Below are positions 33,496 through 42,909 of a DNA stretch of 64,000 nucleotides, piece by piece. The first letter of the stretch is position 1. Each line of letters begins with the position of its first letter. The stretch comes from UMGS172 sp045578845 (GTDB taxonomy: Bacteria; Bacillota; Clostridia; Oscillospirales; Acutalibacteraceae). The position numbers and the translations under genes are program-made. The notes under the pieces are model-generated. The model made no database searches. It saw only the letters and a program-made list of their open reading frames with translations, and had not been told where the DNA came from. The DNA is taken from the NCBI GenBank assembly GCA_045578845.1, contig JAZNLA010000066.1, forward strand, positions 1 through 64,000, given 5' to 3'.

Positions 33496-34119
33496 ATGCC
33501 AGTTGTTGCAGTATTGGATATGGCCGGTAAAAAGGTTTCGGATATCGAACTTTGCGATGCAGTGTTCGGCATCGAGCCCAATAAGGCTGTTATGCACATG
33601 GCGGTTGTGAACTACCTCGCTAATCAGCGTCAGGGCACACAGTCGACATTAACCCGCTCCGAAGTTTCCGGTGGCGGTAAGAAGCCTTGGAGACAAAAGG
33701 GAACAGGCCATGCAAGACAGGGTTCAACCCGTGCTCCTCATTGGAGACATGGCGGTATTGCTCTCGGTCCCAAGCCCAGAGATTACTATTTCACCATCAA
33801 CAAGAAGGAAAGACAGTTAGCACTTAAATCTGCTCTTTCGGATAAGGTACTCACTGAGTCGCTTATCGTTCTTGACAGCCTTACTCTTGAAGGCTATAAA
33901 ACAAAGACGGTTGTTGATTGCTTAAAGGCAATCGGCGTTGGCAAGAAAACACTTATGGTTCTCGCTAACAATGACAACTTTGCTGTTAAGAGTGCTGCTA
34001 ACATCCCCGGTGTTAAGACCGCACAGGTCAACACAATTAACACCTATGATGTTCTCAATGCAGATACACTCGTAATCGTAAAAGATGCCGTCGCAAAGTT
34101 TGAGGAGGTATATGCATAA
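33496..34119 (+). CDS. rplD: 50S ribosomal protein L4
   Basis: 207 aa. The exit-tunnel loop is seen in 'GGGKKPWRQKGTGHARQGST'. In gamma-proteobacteria L4 represses its own operon through the leader. Its stop overlaps the rplW start as TAATG. Confidence 0.98.
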   Translation: MPVVAVLDMAGKKVSDIELCDAVFGIEPNKAVMHMAVVNYLANQRQGTQSTLTRSEVSGGGKKPWRQKGTGHARQGSTRAPHWRHGGIALGPKPRDYYFTINKKERQLALKSALSDKVLTESLIVLDSLTLEGYKTKTVVDCLKAIGVGKKTLMVLANNDNFAVKSAANIPGVKTAQVNTINTYDVLNADTLVIVKDAVAKFEEVYA

Positions 34120-34412
34120 TGAAAGCACCTCAAGACATCATTATCGCTCCTGTTGTTACAGAGCGTAGCATGGCCGGTTTTGCCGATAAGAAGTACACCT
34201 TCAAGGTAGCCGGCGATGCAACCAAGATTGACATCGCACGTGCAGTTGAGCAAAAGTTCGGCGTTAAGGTCGAAAAGGTTAACACTGTAAGTGTACGCGG
34301 TCACAAACGTCGTATGGGACGTTACGAGGGTATGACCTCTTCATGGAAAAAGGCCATCGTAACCCTTAAGAAAGATTCCAAGACAATCGAATTCTTCGAC
34401 GGTCTTATGTAA
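34119..34412 (+). CDS. rplW: 50S ribosomal protein L23
   Basis: 97 aa; 'IIIAPVVTERSM' near the start is the family signature. The start overlaps the rplD stop, and its GAGGAGG site lies inside rplD, so translation is coupled. Confidence 0.97.
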   Translation: MKAPQDIIIAPVVTERSMAGFADKKYTFKVAGDATKIDIARAVEQKFGVKVEKVNTVSVRGHKRRMGRYEGMTSSWKKAIVTLKKDSKTIEFFDGLM

Positions 34413-34481
34413 CAATTAACTAACGATAAAGGCAATGTATGGAGTAAAACTCCGCTAAGCCTAACAGGAGAGTGAAACTAA

Positions 34482-35315
34482 ATGGCAATCAAGCATTACA
34501 AGCCGACTACTCCGGGTCGCCGCGGCATGACCGTTATGGATTATTCCGAACTGTCTAAAGTAGCACCCGAAAAAAGTTTGCTCGGCGTTGTTAAGAAAAA
34601 TGCAGGCCGTAACAGTTACGGACGCATTACCGTACGTCATCACGGCGGCGGCAACAGAGTTAAGTATCGTATCATTGACTTTAAGAGAGATAAGGTTGGC
34701 GTTCCCGCTACCGTTATGACTCTTGAGTATGACCCCAACCGTTCGGCATTTATCGCCCTCGTTCAGTATGAGGACGGCGAGAAGCGTTACATTATCGCTC
34801 CTCAAGACCTTAAGGTAGGCGACACTATCATTTCAGGTCCCACAGCCGACATTAAACCCGGTAATGCACTGAAACTCAGTGATATACCCGTTGGTACAAC
34901 CGTACACAACATCGAACTTTACCCCGGAAAGGGTGCACAACTTGCCCGTTCCGCAGGTAATATGGCACAACTTATGGCTAAGGAAAACGGCATGGCTCTT
35001 TTAAGACTTCCGTCCGGAGAACTCCGTAATGTTCCTGCTTCTTGTATGGCCACAATCGGTGTTGTATCCAACCCCGAACATGAAAATGTTAATATCGGTA
35101 AAGCCGGTCGTAAACGCCACATGGGTTGGCGTCCTACAGTTCGCGGTTCTGTTATGAACCCGTGTGACCACCCCCACGGTGGTGGTGAGGGACGTGCACC
35201 TATCGGTCGTCCCAGTCCGGTAACACCTTGGGGTAAACCCACCATGGGTTACAAAACCCGTGACAAGCATAAAGCGTCTGACAAGTATATTGTTAAACGC
35301 CGCAATGCGAAGTAA
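34482..35315 (+). CDS. rplB: 50S ribosomal protein L2
   Basis: 277 aa. 'GGGNRVKYRIIDFKRDK' is followed by the C-terminal 'MNPCDHPHGGGEGRAPIG' with the conserved His needed at the peptidyl transferase centre. AGGAGAG precedes the ATG after a 69-nt gap. Confidence 0.98.
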   Translation: MAIKHYKPTTPGRRGMTVMDYSELSKVAPEKSLLGVVKKNAGRNSYGRITVRHHGGGNRVKYRIIDFKRDKVGVPATVMTLEYDPNRSAFIALVQYEDGEKRYIIAPQDLKVGDTIISGPTADIKPGNALKLSDIPVGTTVHNIELYPGKGAQLARSAGNMAQLMAKENGMALLRLPSGELRNVPASCMATIGVVSNPEHENVNIGKAGRKRHMGWRPTVRGSVMNPCDHPHGGGEGRAPIGRPSPVTPWGKPTMGYKTRDKHKASDKYIVKRRNAK

Positions 35316-35336
35316 TCGACGGAAGGAGAAAGAACA

Positions 35337-35609
35337 ATGGGAAGAAGCGTTAAAAAAGGCCCGTACATTCAACCTGTCCTTTTGAAAAGAGTTCAGGAAA
35401 TGAATGCTGCCGGCGAAAAGCGTGTCTTAAAGACATGGAGCCGTTCATCCACGATTTTCCCCGATTTCGTCGGACACACGGTGGCTGTTCATGACGGCAG
35501 AAAACATGTTCCGGTATATGTTACCGAAGACATGGTCGGTCATAAATTCGGTGAATTCGCTCCGACAAGAACCTTCAAAGGTCATGCCGGTGCAAAGACA
35601 ACGAAGTAA
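35337..35609 (+). CDS. rpsS: 30S ribosomal protein S19
   Basis: 90 aa, beginning 'GRSVKKGPYIQPVLLKRVQE', with 'STIFPDFVGHTVAVHDG'. GGAAGGAG precedes the ATG. Confidence 0.98.
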   Translation: MGRSVKKGPYIQPVLLKRVQEMNAAGEKRVLKTWSRSSTIFPDFVGHTVAVHDGRKHVPVYVTEDMVGHKFGEFAPTRTFKGHAGAKTTK

Positions 35610-35632
35610 GCGGTCGAAAGGAGAGTATGACT

Positions 35633-35971
35633 ATGGAATCAAGGGCAACACTCAGATATGCCCGCATATCACCTCGCAAGGTGCAAATCGTCCTCGACCT
35701 TATTCGTAATCAGGACGCAGACAAAGCCATGGCTATTCTTAGGTTTACACCGAAGGCCGCTTGCGAGTATCTTGAAAAATTGCTTAAATCAGCAATGGCA
35801 AATGCAGAAAACAACCATAATATGGATGTTTCTAAACTCTACGTTGCAGAGTGCTATGTAGGTCCCGGTCCTATCTTAAAGAGAATCAGAGCCAAAGACC
35901 ACGGCAGAGCACACCGCATCTTAAAGAGAACATCTCACATTACCCTGATACTCAGGGAACGTGAAGACTAA
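35633..35971 (+). CDS. rplV: 50S ribosomal protein L22
   Basis: 112 aa with 'YARISPRKVQIVLDLIR' and the tunnel loop followed by 'AHRILKRTSHITLIL'. I choose the ATG at 35633 because AAAGGAG ends 9 nt before it. An ATG 6 nt earlier would leave only 3 nt and add two residues. Confidence 0.95.
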   Translation: MESRATLRYARISPRKVQIVLDLIRNQDADKAMAILRFTPKAACEYLEKLLKSAMANAENNHNMDVSKLYVAECYVGPGPILKRIRAKDHGRAHRILKRTSHITLILRERED

Positions 35972-35986
35972 GAAGGAGGTTAAGTT

Positions 35987-36658
35987 ATGGGCCAGAAAGT
36001 AAATCCGCACGGTTTCCGTGTTGGAGTTATCAAGAACTGGGATTCTCGTTGGTTCACCAAGGATAAGGATTTCGGCGATACTTTGGTTGAGGACTATAAC
36101 CTCCGTAAGTACCTGAAAAAGACTCTTTATTCTGCCGGCGTTCCTAAAATTGAGATTGAACGCGATGCGAAAAAGGTTAGAATTCATATCCACTGTGCAA
36201 AACCGGGTATGGTAATCGGTCGCAAAGGCGAAGAAATTGAGAAACTCAAGGTAAAATGCAAAGAATTACTCAACACCGATAAAGATGTATTCATCAATAT
36301 CGTTGAGATTAAAAACCCCGATGTTAACGCAACTTTGGTTGCAGAGAGCATTGCAGCACAACTTGAGAAACGTGTATCGTTCCGCCGTGCTATGAAACTC
36401 TCAATCGGTCGTGCCATGCGTTTCGGCGTAAAGGGCATTAAAACTCAGGTTTCCGGTCGTCTTGGCGGTGCAGAAATTGCCCGTTCAGAAAGTTACCGTG
36501 AGGGTACAATTCCCCTTCAAACCATTCGTGCCGACATCGACTACGGCTTTGCCGAGGCACACACTACCTATGGTCGCATAGGTGTTAAGGTTTGGATATA
36601 CACCGGTGAGGTCCTTCACGATGTCCGCAAGCCCCGTAAGGAAGGAGGCTCACGCTGA
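35987..36658 (+). CDS. rpsC: 30S ribosomal protein S3
   Basis: 223 aa, starting 'GQKVNPHGFRVGVIKNWDSR'. The KH domain carries 'GMVIGRKGEEIEKLK', and the C-terminal 'GGAEIARSE' region is present. Its stop overlaps the rplP start as TGATG. Confidence 0.98.
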   Translation: MGQKVNPHGFRVGVIKNWDSRWFTKDKDFGDTLVEDYNLRKYLKKTLYSAGVPKIEIERDAKKVRIHIHCAKPGMVIGRKGEEIEKLKVKCKELLNTDKDVFINIVEIKNPDVNATLVAESIAAQLEKRVSFRRAMKLSIGRAMRFGVKGIKTQVSGRLGGAEIARSESYREGTIPLQTIRADIDYGFAEAHTTYGRIGVKVWIYTGEVLHDVRKPRKEGGSR

Positions 36659-37080
36659 TGCTGTTACCTAAGCGTGTTAAATACCGCCGTGTTCACAGAG
36701 GCCGCCTTAAAGGTCAAGCCCTTCGCGGCAACACCGTATCGAACGGTGATTTCGGTCTTCAGGCACTTGAGCCTGCATGGATCACTTCAAATCAAATAGA
36801 GGCAGCCCGTATCGCCATGACCCGTTATATTAAACGTGGCGGTCAGGTTTGGATTAAGATTTTCCCCGATAAGCCCATTACCGAGAAACCGGCTGAAACC
36901 CGTATGGGTTCCGGTAAAGGTTCTCCCGAATATTGGGTAGCGGTGGTAAAACCCGGCAGAGTTATGTTTGAAATCGGCGGTGTTTCCGAGGAGGTTGCCC
37001 GCGAAGCCATGCGTCTTGCCGCTAACAAGTTGCCTATTAAGTGTAAGTTTGTAACTAAGGAAATGGGTGGTGAGCAGTAA
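36658..37080 (+). CDS. rplP: 50S ribosomal protein L16
   Basis: 140 aa, beginning 'LLPKRVKYRRVHRGRLKGQA', with 'GKGSPEYWVAVVKPGRVMFE'. It overlaps both neighbours (TGATG with rpsC, TAATG with rpmC), so the three are translationally coupled. Confidence 0.98.
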   Translation: MLLPKRVKYRRVHRGRLKGQALRGNTVSNGDFGLQALEPAWITSNQIEAARIAMTRYIKRGGQVWIKIFPDKPITEKPAETRMGSGKGSPEYWVAVVKPGRVMFEIGGVSEEVAREAMRLAANKLPIKCKFVTKEMGGEQ

Positions 37081-37283
37081 TGAATGTAAAGGAACTTAGA
37101 GATAAGACTCCGGTCGAGTTAGAAGAGCAACTTAAGAAACTTAAAGAAGAACTCTTTAACCTTCGTTTCCAAAACGCCATTAACCAGCTCGACAACCCTA
37201 CCAGAATTGCAGCCGTTAAGAAAGATATCGCAAGAGTAAAAACTTTACTTCGCGAAATCGAATTAAACGGCACCAATTCTTAA
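37080..37283 (+). CDS. rpmC: 50S ribosomal protein L29
   Basis: 67 aa, two-helix protein with 'ELEEQLKKLKEELFNLRFQ'. Its start overlaps the rplP stop and has only a weak GGTGG site, so coupling probably matters. Confidence 0.96.
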   Translation: MNVKELRDKTPVELEEQLKKLKEELFNLRFQNAINQLDNPTRIAAVKKDIARVKTLLREIELNGTNS

Positions 37284-37303
37284 GGAAAGGCAGGTACTGA
37301 GGT

Positions 37304-37561
37304 ATGAGCGAGAGAAACCTTCGTAAAACAAGAGTTGGTAAGGTTGTAAGCGACAAAATGGATAAAACCGTTGTAGTTGCTATTGAGGATAATGTAAAGC
37401 ATCCGCTTTACAAGAAAATCATCAAAAACACCGTAAAGTTCAAGGCTCACGATGAGAACAATGAGTGCTCAATCGGTGACCGTGTACTTGTAATGGAAAC
37501 CCGTCCTCTTTCGAAAGATAAGAGATGGCGTGTAGTTGAAATCATAGAAAAGGCTAAGTAG
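37304..37561 (+). CDS. rpsQ: 30S ribosomal protein S17
   Basis: 85 aa, beginning 'SERNLRKTRVGKVVSDKMDK', an OB-fold with 'VETRPLSKDKRWRVVEI'-type ending (here METRPLSKDKRWRVVEI). GAGG precedes the ATG. Confidence 0.97.
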   Translation: MSERNLRKTRVGKVVSDKMDKTVVVAIEDNVKHPLYKKIIKNTVKFKAHDENNECSIGDRVLVMETRPLSKDKRWRVVEIIEKAK

Positions 37562-37580
37562 TCTAAAGGAGGAAAAGACT

Positions 37581-37949
37581 GTGATACAGCAGCAGACTTA
37601 CCTCAAGGTTGCCGACAATACCGGTGCAAAAGAACTTATGTGCATCCGTGTACTTGGCGGCTCCGGCAGGAGGTATGCCAATATTGGCGACGTCGTTGTT
37701 GCTTCGGTTAAAAAAGCAACACCGGGCGGCACCGTCAAAAAAGGCGATGTAGTTAAGGCCGTAGTAGTACGTTCTTGCAGAGGTCTTCGCCGCAATGACG
37801 GTTCTTATATCCGTTTTGATGAAAATGCCGCAGTAATTATTAAAGAAGATAAGACCCCCAGAGGTACCCGTATTTTTGGACCGGTCGCACGTGAGCTTCG
37901 TGAGAAGGATTATATGAAAATTCTTTCTCTTGCTCCTGAAGTTCTTTAA
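37581..37949 (+). CDS. rplN: 50S ribosomal protein L14
   Basis: 122 aa, beginning 'IQQQTYLKVADNTGAKELMC'. The start codon is GTG, preceded by AAAGGAGG at 10 nt. Full length, ending 'KILSLAPEVL'. Confidence 0.97.
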   Translation: MIQQQTYLKVADNTGAKELMCIRVLGGSGRRYANIGDVVVASVKKATPGGTVKKGDVVKAVVVRSCRGLRRNDGSYIRFDENAAVIIKEDKTPRGTRIFGPVARELREKDYMKILSLAPEVL

Positions 37950-37964
37950 TGGAGGTACACGGAC

Positions 37965-38288
37965 ATGAGTAAGATGAACATTAAGACCGGCGATACCGTT
38001 GTTATTCTCACCGGAGATGACGCAAACCGCGGTAAAACCGGAAAGGTTCTCGAGGTTAGCCCCAAAGAGGGTAAGGTTATCGTAGAAGGACTTAACATGG
38101 TTAAAAAACATGTTAAACCCCGTAAGGCAGGTGACCCCTCGGGTATTATTGAGGCAGAAAGTGCAATCTACGCCTGCAAGGTTCAGGTTGTATGCCCCAA
38201 ATGTAAAAAACCTACCCGCATAGGTCATAAGATTTATGCTGATGGTAAAAAAGACCGTATCTGTAAAAAGTGCGGCGAAACAATCTGA
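37965..38288 (+). CDS. rplX: 50S ribosomal protein L24
   Basis: 107 aa. The KOW motif is 'GDTVVILTGDDANRGKTGKV'. The C-terminal half has CPKCKKPTR...CKKCG, a zinc-ribbon-like end seen in many bacterial L24 proteins. GGAGG precedes the ATG. Confidence 0.96.
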   Translation: MSKMNIKTGDTVVILTGDDANRGKTGKVLEVSPKEGKVIVEGLNMVKKHVKPRKAGDPSGIIEAESAIYACKVQVVCPKCKKPTRIGHKIYADGKKDRICKKCGETI

Positions 38289-38307
38289 GTTTCAAGGAGG
38301 ACATGAC

Positions 38308-38847
38308 ATGGCAAGGCTAAAGGACGAATACAAAGCAAACGTCGCCCCTGCGCTGATGAAGAAATACAATTATAAGAGCGTCATGCAGATTCCGAAGCTC
38401 GATAAGGTTGTAATTAACGTAGGTTGCGGCGAAGCAAGAGATAATGCAAAAATTATCGATGCTATCGTCAGTGATTTAAGTCAGATTACCGGTCAAAGAC
38501 CCGTAGTCTGCAAAGCACGCAAGTCGGTTGCGAACTTCAAACTTCGTGAAGGTATGCCGATTGGTGCCAAGGTTACTCTCAGAGGCGAAAAGATGTACGA
38601 GTTTATTGACCGTCTTTTCAATGCCGCTTTACCGAGAGTAAGAGACTTCAGAGGTATCAACCCCAACTCCTTCGACGGTAGAGGCAACTACTCTATGGGC
38701 GTTAAGGAACAGTTGATTTTCCCTGAAATCGAATATGATAAAATCGACAAGGTACGTGGTATGGACATTATATTTGTTACAACCGCAAATACCGACGAGG
38801 AAGCCCGCGAACTGTTAAGTTTAATGGGTGCCCCGTTCGCGAAGTAA
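38308..38847 (+). CDS. rplE: 50S ribosomal protein L5
   Basis: 179 aa, beginning 'ARLKDEYKANVAPALMKKYN'. 'GQRPVVCKARKSVANFKLRE' and 'RDFRGINPNSFDGRGNYSMG' are typical. The ATG at 38308 follows AAGGAGG. The frame opens further upstream inside rplX but has no site there. Confidence 0.98.
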   Translation: MARLKDEYKANVAPALMKKYNYKSVMQIPKLDKVVINVGCGEARDNAKIIDAIVSDLSQITGQRPVVCKARKSVANFKLREGMPIGAKVTLRGEKMYEFIDRLFNAALPRVRDFRGINPNSFDGRGNYSMGVKEQLIFPEIEYDKIDKVRGMDIIFVTTANTDEEARELLSLMGAPFAK

Positions 38848-38858
38848 GGAGCGTAAAC

Positions 38859-39044
38859 ATGGCTAAGACATCAATGAAAGTCAAGCAGGCAAGACCTGCA
38901 AAATTTTCGACCAGAGAGTACACAAGATGTAAAATCTGCGGTCGCCCCCATGCTTATCTCCGTAAGTACGGTGTCTGCCGCATTTGCTTCAGAGAATTAG
39001 CCTACAAGGGCGAAATTCCCGGAGTAAAGAAGGCTAGCTGGTAA
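38859..39044 (+). CDS. rpsN: 30S ribosomal protein S14, zinc type
   Basis: 61 aa with CKIC and CRIC motifs, the zinc-dependent form. The zinc-independent paralogue, if present, is elsewhere. AAGGAG precedes the ATG. Confidence 0.97.
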   Translation: MAKTSMKVKQARPAKFSTREYTRCKICGRPHAYLRKYGVCRICFRELAYKGEIPGVKKASW

Positions 39045-39072
39045 TCAGCAATACGTAAAGGAGGTTGACGGT

Positions 39073-39471
39073 ATGCAAATCACCGATACAATAGCCGATA
39101 TGCTTACGAGAATTCGTAACGCCAGTTCGGCAAAGCATGACTCGGTTGATGTACCCGCATCTAACGTAAAGAAAGCAATCGCTCAGATTCTTCTCGACGA
39201 AGGATACATCAGCGGCTTCACCGTCCAAGATGACGGAAAGCAGGGAGTTATTAAGATCGCACTCAAGTACGGTCCTAACAAATCGCAGATTATAACCGGC
39301 CTTAAGAGAGTATCAAAGCCCGGACTGCGTATCTACAGTAACGTGGAAGATATGCCCAAGGTTATGAGAGGTCTTGGAATCGCTATTCTTTCTACATCAA
39401 AAGGTATTATGACCGATAAGCAGGCTCGCCGTGAAAATGTTGGCGGCGAAGTGCTTGCATTCATCTGGTAA
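39073..39471 (+). CDS. rpsH: 30S ribosomal protein S8
   Basis: 132 aa, beginning 'QITDTIADMLTRIRNASSAK' and ending 'ARRENVGGEVLAFIW'. S8 represses the spc operon in Escherichia coli. AAAGGAGG precedes the ATG. Confidence 0.98.
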   Translation: MQITDTIADMLTRIRNASSAKHDSVDVPASNVKKAIAQILLDEGYISGFTVQDDGKQGVIKIALKYGPNKSQIITGLKRVSKPGLRIYSNVEDMPKVMRGLGIAILSTSKGIMTDKQARRENVGGEVLAFIW

Positions 39472-39486
39472 GGGGAGGTACAGTAA

Positions 39487-40035
39487 ATGTCACGTATAGG
39501 CAGAAAACCTATAGCCATTCCGGCAGGGGTTGAAGTCAAAATCGACGGCAGTGCTGTCACCGTAAAGGGACCTAAAGGTACCCTTTCCGAGACCTTCAAC
39601 AGCAGAATGACGATTGCGGTCGAAGGCAACGAAATTCTCGTTACCCGTCCTTCAGACGACAAGACCGACCGTGCTCTGCATGGCCTTACTCGCACCCTCG
39701 TATCCAACATGGTCGTCGGTGTAACGGATGGTTACAAAAAAGAACTCGAGGTAAACGGTGTTGGTTACCGTGTTCAAAAACAGGGTAAAGACCTCGTAAT
39801 GAACCTTGGTTTTTCTCATCAGGTTATTATTCCTGAGGTGGACGGTATTACTATTGAAGTTCCTAATGCGAACTCTATAGTTATTTCCGGTCCCGATAAG
39901 CAAAAGGTTGGTCAGTTTGCGGCTGAAGTTCGCGAGAAACGTCCGCCCGAGCCTTATAAAGGTAAAGGCATTAAGTACGTTGGCGAATATGTACGCCGTA
40001 AAGAAGGTAAAGCCGGTAAGGGCGCTAAAAAGTAA
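39487..40035 (+). CDS. rplF: 50S ribosomal protein L6
   Basis: 182 aa, beginning 'SRIGRKPIAIPAGVEVKIDG'. The second domain has 'REKRPPEPYKGKGIKYVGEY'. GGGGAGG precedes the ATG. Confidence 0.98.
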   Translation: MSRIGRKPIAIPAGVEVKIDGSAVTVKGPKGTLSETFNSRMTIAVEGNEILVTRPSDDKTDRALHGLTRTLVSNMVVGVTDGYKKELEVNGVGYRVQKQGKDLVMNLGFSHQVIIPEVDGITIEVPNANSIVISGPDKQKVGQFAAEVREKRPPEPYKGKGIKYVGEYVRRKEGKAGKGAKK

Positions 40036-40053
40036 TAAAGGAGAGAAAATAAA

Positions 40054-40413
40054 ATGGTTACAAGGCCTGATTCAAATAAGGCTCGTCTTAAAAGACACAC
40101 TCGTGTACGCGGCAAAATTAGCGGTACTGCTGAGTGTCCCCGTCTTAACGTTTTCCGCTCCCGCAGCAATATTTACGCCCAGCTTATCGATGATGTAAAG
40201 GGTGTTACCCTTGCAGCCGCATCGTCGGTCGAAAAAGATTTCGGCGATTGCAAAGGCAACAAGGAAGAGGCCCGCAAAGTTGGACAGTTGATTGCTGAAC
40301 GTGCCGCAAGTAAGGGTATAGAAGTTTGCGTATTTGACCGCGGCGGCTATATCTACCACGGCCGTGTCAAAGAGCTGGCCGAAGGAGCCCGCGAGGGCGG
40401 CCTCAAGTTCTAA
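40054..40413 (+). CDS. rplR: 50S ribosomal protein L18
   Basis: 119 aa with 'RLNVFRSRSNIYAQLIDDVK' and 'FDRGGYIYHGRVKELAEGAR'. It binds 5S rRNA together with L5. AAAGGAGAG precedes the ATG. Confidence 0.97.
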   Translation: MVTRPDSNKARLKRHTRVRGKISGTAECPRLNVFRSRSNIYAQLIDDVKGVTLAAASSVEKDFGDCKGNKEEARKVGQLIAERAASKGIEVCVFDRGGYIYHGRVKELAEGAREGGLKF

Positions 40414-40431
40414 AGAAGGAGGAAAACACTT

Positions 40432-40935
40432 TTGGCTACTATGATTGACGCATCCACAATGGATTTAAAAGAAAAGGTCGTTGCTATCAACAGAGTATCT
40501 AAGACCGTTAAGGGCGGACGCATTATGAAATTCGCTGCTTTGGTTGTTGTAGGTGACGGTAACGGCACTGTAGGCTTCGGTGTAGGAAAGGCGGGCGAAG
40601 TTCCCGATGCTATCCGTAAAGGCATTGAAGATGCAAAGAAAAATCTTATTAAGGTATCGCTTAAAGGTACCACAATTCCTCACGAAATTATCGGCAATTA
40701 CGGTGCAGGTTCCGTTCTTATGAAACCTGCCGCTCCCGGTACCGGTGTTATCGCCGGCGGTGCTGTCCGTGCAGTTGTTGAAACTGTCGGTATCACTGAT
40801 ATTCGTACCAAGGCTCTCCGCACCAACAACCCTTATAACGTTGTAAGAGCAACCATCGAAGGTCTTAAGGCTCTTAGAACCGCAGAAGAGGTTGCAGCAA
40901 TTCGCGGAAAGACCGTTAAAGAAATTTTAGGTTAA
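40432..40935 (+). CDS. rpsE: 30S ribosomal protein S5
   Basis: 167 aa. 'DLKEKVVAINRVSKTVKGGR' and 'VGFGVGKAGEVPDAIRKGIE' are signatures. The start is a TTG, 9 nt after AAGGAGG. The ATG three codons later would be 18 nt from the site. Confidence 0.96.
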   Translation: MATMIDASTMDLKEKVVAINRVSKTVKGGRIMKFAALVVVGDGNGTVGFGVGKAGEVPDAIRKGIEDAKKNLIKVSLKGTTIPHEIIGNYGAGSVLMKPAAPGTGVIAGGAVRAVVETVGITDIRTKALRTNNPYNVVRATIEGLKALRTAEEVAAIRGKTVKEILG

Positions 40936-40949
40936 GGAGGAGCAGCAAC

Positions 40950-41147
40950 ATGGCTACAAAGAAAAAGGCTGCAGGCCTTAACGTTAAGTTGGTAAAAAGT
41001 CTTATCTGCTGCAAAGACGATCAGATTGCTACCGCTTATGCTCTTGGTCTTCGTAAGATTGGTGATTCGACTACTCAGCCGAACAATCCTGCTACCATGG
41101 GCAAAATCAAGAAAATTATCCACCTCGTCGAGGTAACTGAAGCGTAA
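40950..41147 (+). CDS. rpmD: 50S ribosomal protein L30
   Basis: 65 aa with 'LNVKLVKSLICCKDDQIATA' and 'LGLRKIGDSTTQPNNPATMG'. AAGGAGG precedes the ATG. Confidence 0.96.
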   Translation: MATKKKAAGLNVKLVKSLICCKDDQIATAYALGLRKIGDSTTQPNNPATMGKIKKIIHLVEVTEA

Positions 41148-41164
41148 GCAAGGAGGTGCGAACT

Positions 41165-41605
41165 ATGAAAATTCATGAACTTGGAGCCGTTGCAGGTTCT
41201 ACCAAAGAGGTAAAGCGTATCGGCAGAGGTCATGGTTCCGGCAATGGTAAAACTGCCGGTAAAGGTCACAAGGGTCAAAAGGCCCGTGCAGGCCGCGGAC
41301 AGAGATTTGGCTTTGAAGGCGGTCAGATGCCTCTTCAAAGACGTGTTCCGAAGAGAGGTTTCAACAACATCTTCGCAAGCGAGTTTGTTGCTGTAAACGT
41401 TTCGGCTCTGAACGCATTTGATGATGGTGCAGTTGTTGACGCAGCCGCACTTATCGAAAAGGGCATTATCAAGAAGGAGTATGACGGAGTTAAGATTCTG
41501 GGTAACGGTGAACTTACCAAGAAACTTACCGTTAAAGCGGTTGCTTTCTCTGCCTCTGCAAAAGATAAAATTACTGCTGTAGGCGGAAAGTACGAGGTAC
41601 TCTGA
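41165..41605 (+). CDS. rplO: 50S ribosomal protein L15
   Basis: 146 aa, with the Gly/Lys-rich N-terminal arm 'RIGRGHGSGNGKTAGKGHKG'. The ATG at 41165 follows AAGGAGG at 8 nt. A GTG at 41156 overlaps that site. Confidence 0.97.
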   Translation: MKIHELGAVAGSTKEVKRIGRGHGSGNGKTAGKGHKGQKARAGRGQRFGFEGGQMPLQRRVPKRGFNNIFASEFVAVNVSALNAFDDGAVVDAAALIEKGIIKKEYDGVKILGNGELTKKLTVKAVAFSASAKDKITAVGGKYEVL

Positions 41606-41606
41606 T

Positions 41607-42896
41607 ATGTTAGAGACAATTAAGAATGCATGGAAGATTAAAGATCTCCGAATGAAAATTCTTTTTACTCTCTTTATCATTGTCATTTTCCGCATAGGTT
41701 CCGTTATTCCCGTTCCTTTCATTGACCCTGCTTCTTTAGCAGAGGGAATGAAGGAAAGCACTGAAGACATTTTCAAATATTTTTCGATACTCAGCGGTGG
41801 CGGACTTGAGTACGGTGCAATTTTCGCCATGGGCGTTTCTCCGTACATCAACTCTTCCATTATCCTCCAACTTCTCTGTGTTGCTATTCCGGCACTTGAG
41901 AGATTGTCTAAAGAGGGTGAAGAGGGTCGTAAGAAGATTGCTCAACTTACAAGATATACAACTGTTATTCTCGGTCTTATTCAAGGTACCGCATTTTACA
42001 TCTATCTTTCCCGTAGCGGCATGCTTAGTGTAAAGGGTACAGGAGCACTAATATTCGCCGGTTTCGTCGATGTACTTTGCTTTACTGCCGGTTCGGCACT
42101 TGTTATGTGGCTGGGTGAACAGATTGATGAAAAGGGTATCGGCAACGGCATTTCTATTCTGCTTTTTGCAGGTATTATTGCTCGTGCTCCCGATGCAGCA
42201 ATAGCTATTTATTCCTTCTGGCAACTTGAAGGTTATAAAATTGCTACGGTTGCCCTTGTTATCGTATTCCTTCTTGTTATTGCCTTTATTGTATGGATGT
42301 CAAACGCTGAGCGTAGACTCCCCATTCAGTATGCAAAACGAGTAGTAGGCCGCAAAATGTACGGCGGTAACAATACCCACTTACCTATTAAGGTTAATAT
42401 GTCGGGTGTTATGCCTATCATCTTTGCAAGTTCAATTCTTATGCTTCCTACAATGATTATGTCATTTTGGAACACGAATAACGACCATTGGTTCTATAAA
42501 ATACTTGAACTTTTCAGTGTTCAGGGCATATTCTACGCTGTACTCTACTTGGGACTTATAATTGCTTTTGCATATTTCTATGTCACAATTCAGTACAATC
42601 CTGTAGAAATGGCTAATGATTTAAGAAAGAACAGCGGTGCTATTCCCGGTATCAGACCCGGCAAGCCCACTGCAGATTTTATCAAAAAAGTTTTATCGAG
42701 AATCACCCTTATCGGTGCACTTTGCATAAGTGTAATTGCTATAGGACCGATAATATTCGGTTTGATTAGTCCGGTATTTTCAAGCGTATCCATTGGCGGT
42801 ACCTCGATACTCATTATCGTTGGTGTTGCTTTAGAAACGGTCAATAATCTCGAATCGCAGATGATGATGCGTCACTACAAGGGATTCCTTGATTAA
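41607..42896 (+). CDS. secY: preprotein translocase subunit SecY
   Basis: 429 aa with ten membrane helices. The plug region 'GGGLEYGAIFAMGVSPYINS' and 'GEQIDEKGIGNGISILLFAG' are family marks. It forms the channel of the Sec translocon. It starts 1 nt after the rplO stop, so it depends on ribosomal operon translation. Confidence 0.98.
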   Translation: MLETIKNAWKIKDLRMKILFTLFIIVIFRIGSVIPVPFIDPASLAEGMKESTEDIFKYFSILSGGGLEYGAIFAMGVSPYINSSIILQLLCVAIPALERLSKEGEEGRKKIAQLTRYTTVILGLIQGTAFYIYLSRSGMLSVKGTGALIFAGFVDVLCFTAGSALVMWLGEQIDEKGIGNGISILLFAGIIARAPDAAIAIYSFWQLEGYKIATVALVIVFLLVIAFIVWMSNAERRLPIQYAKRVVGRKMYGGNNTHLPIKVNMSGVMPIIFASSILMLPTMIMSFWNTNNDHWFYKILELFSVQGIFYAVLYLGLIIAFAYFYVTIQYNPVEMANDLRKNSGAIPGIRPGKPTADFIKKVLSRITLIGALCISVIAIGPIIFGLISPVFSSVSIGGTSILIIVGVALETVNNLESQMMMRHYKGFLD

Positions 42897-42909
42897 GGGG
42901 AGGAAACTT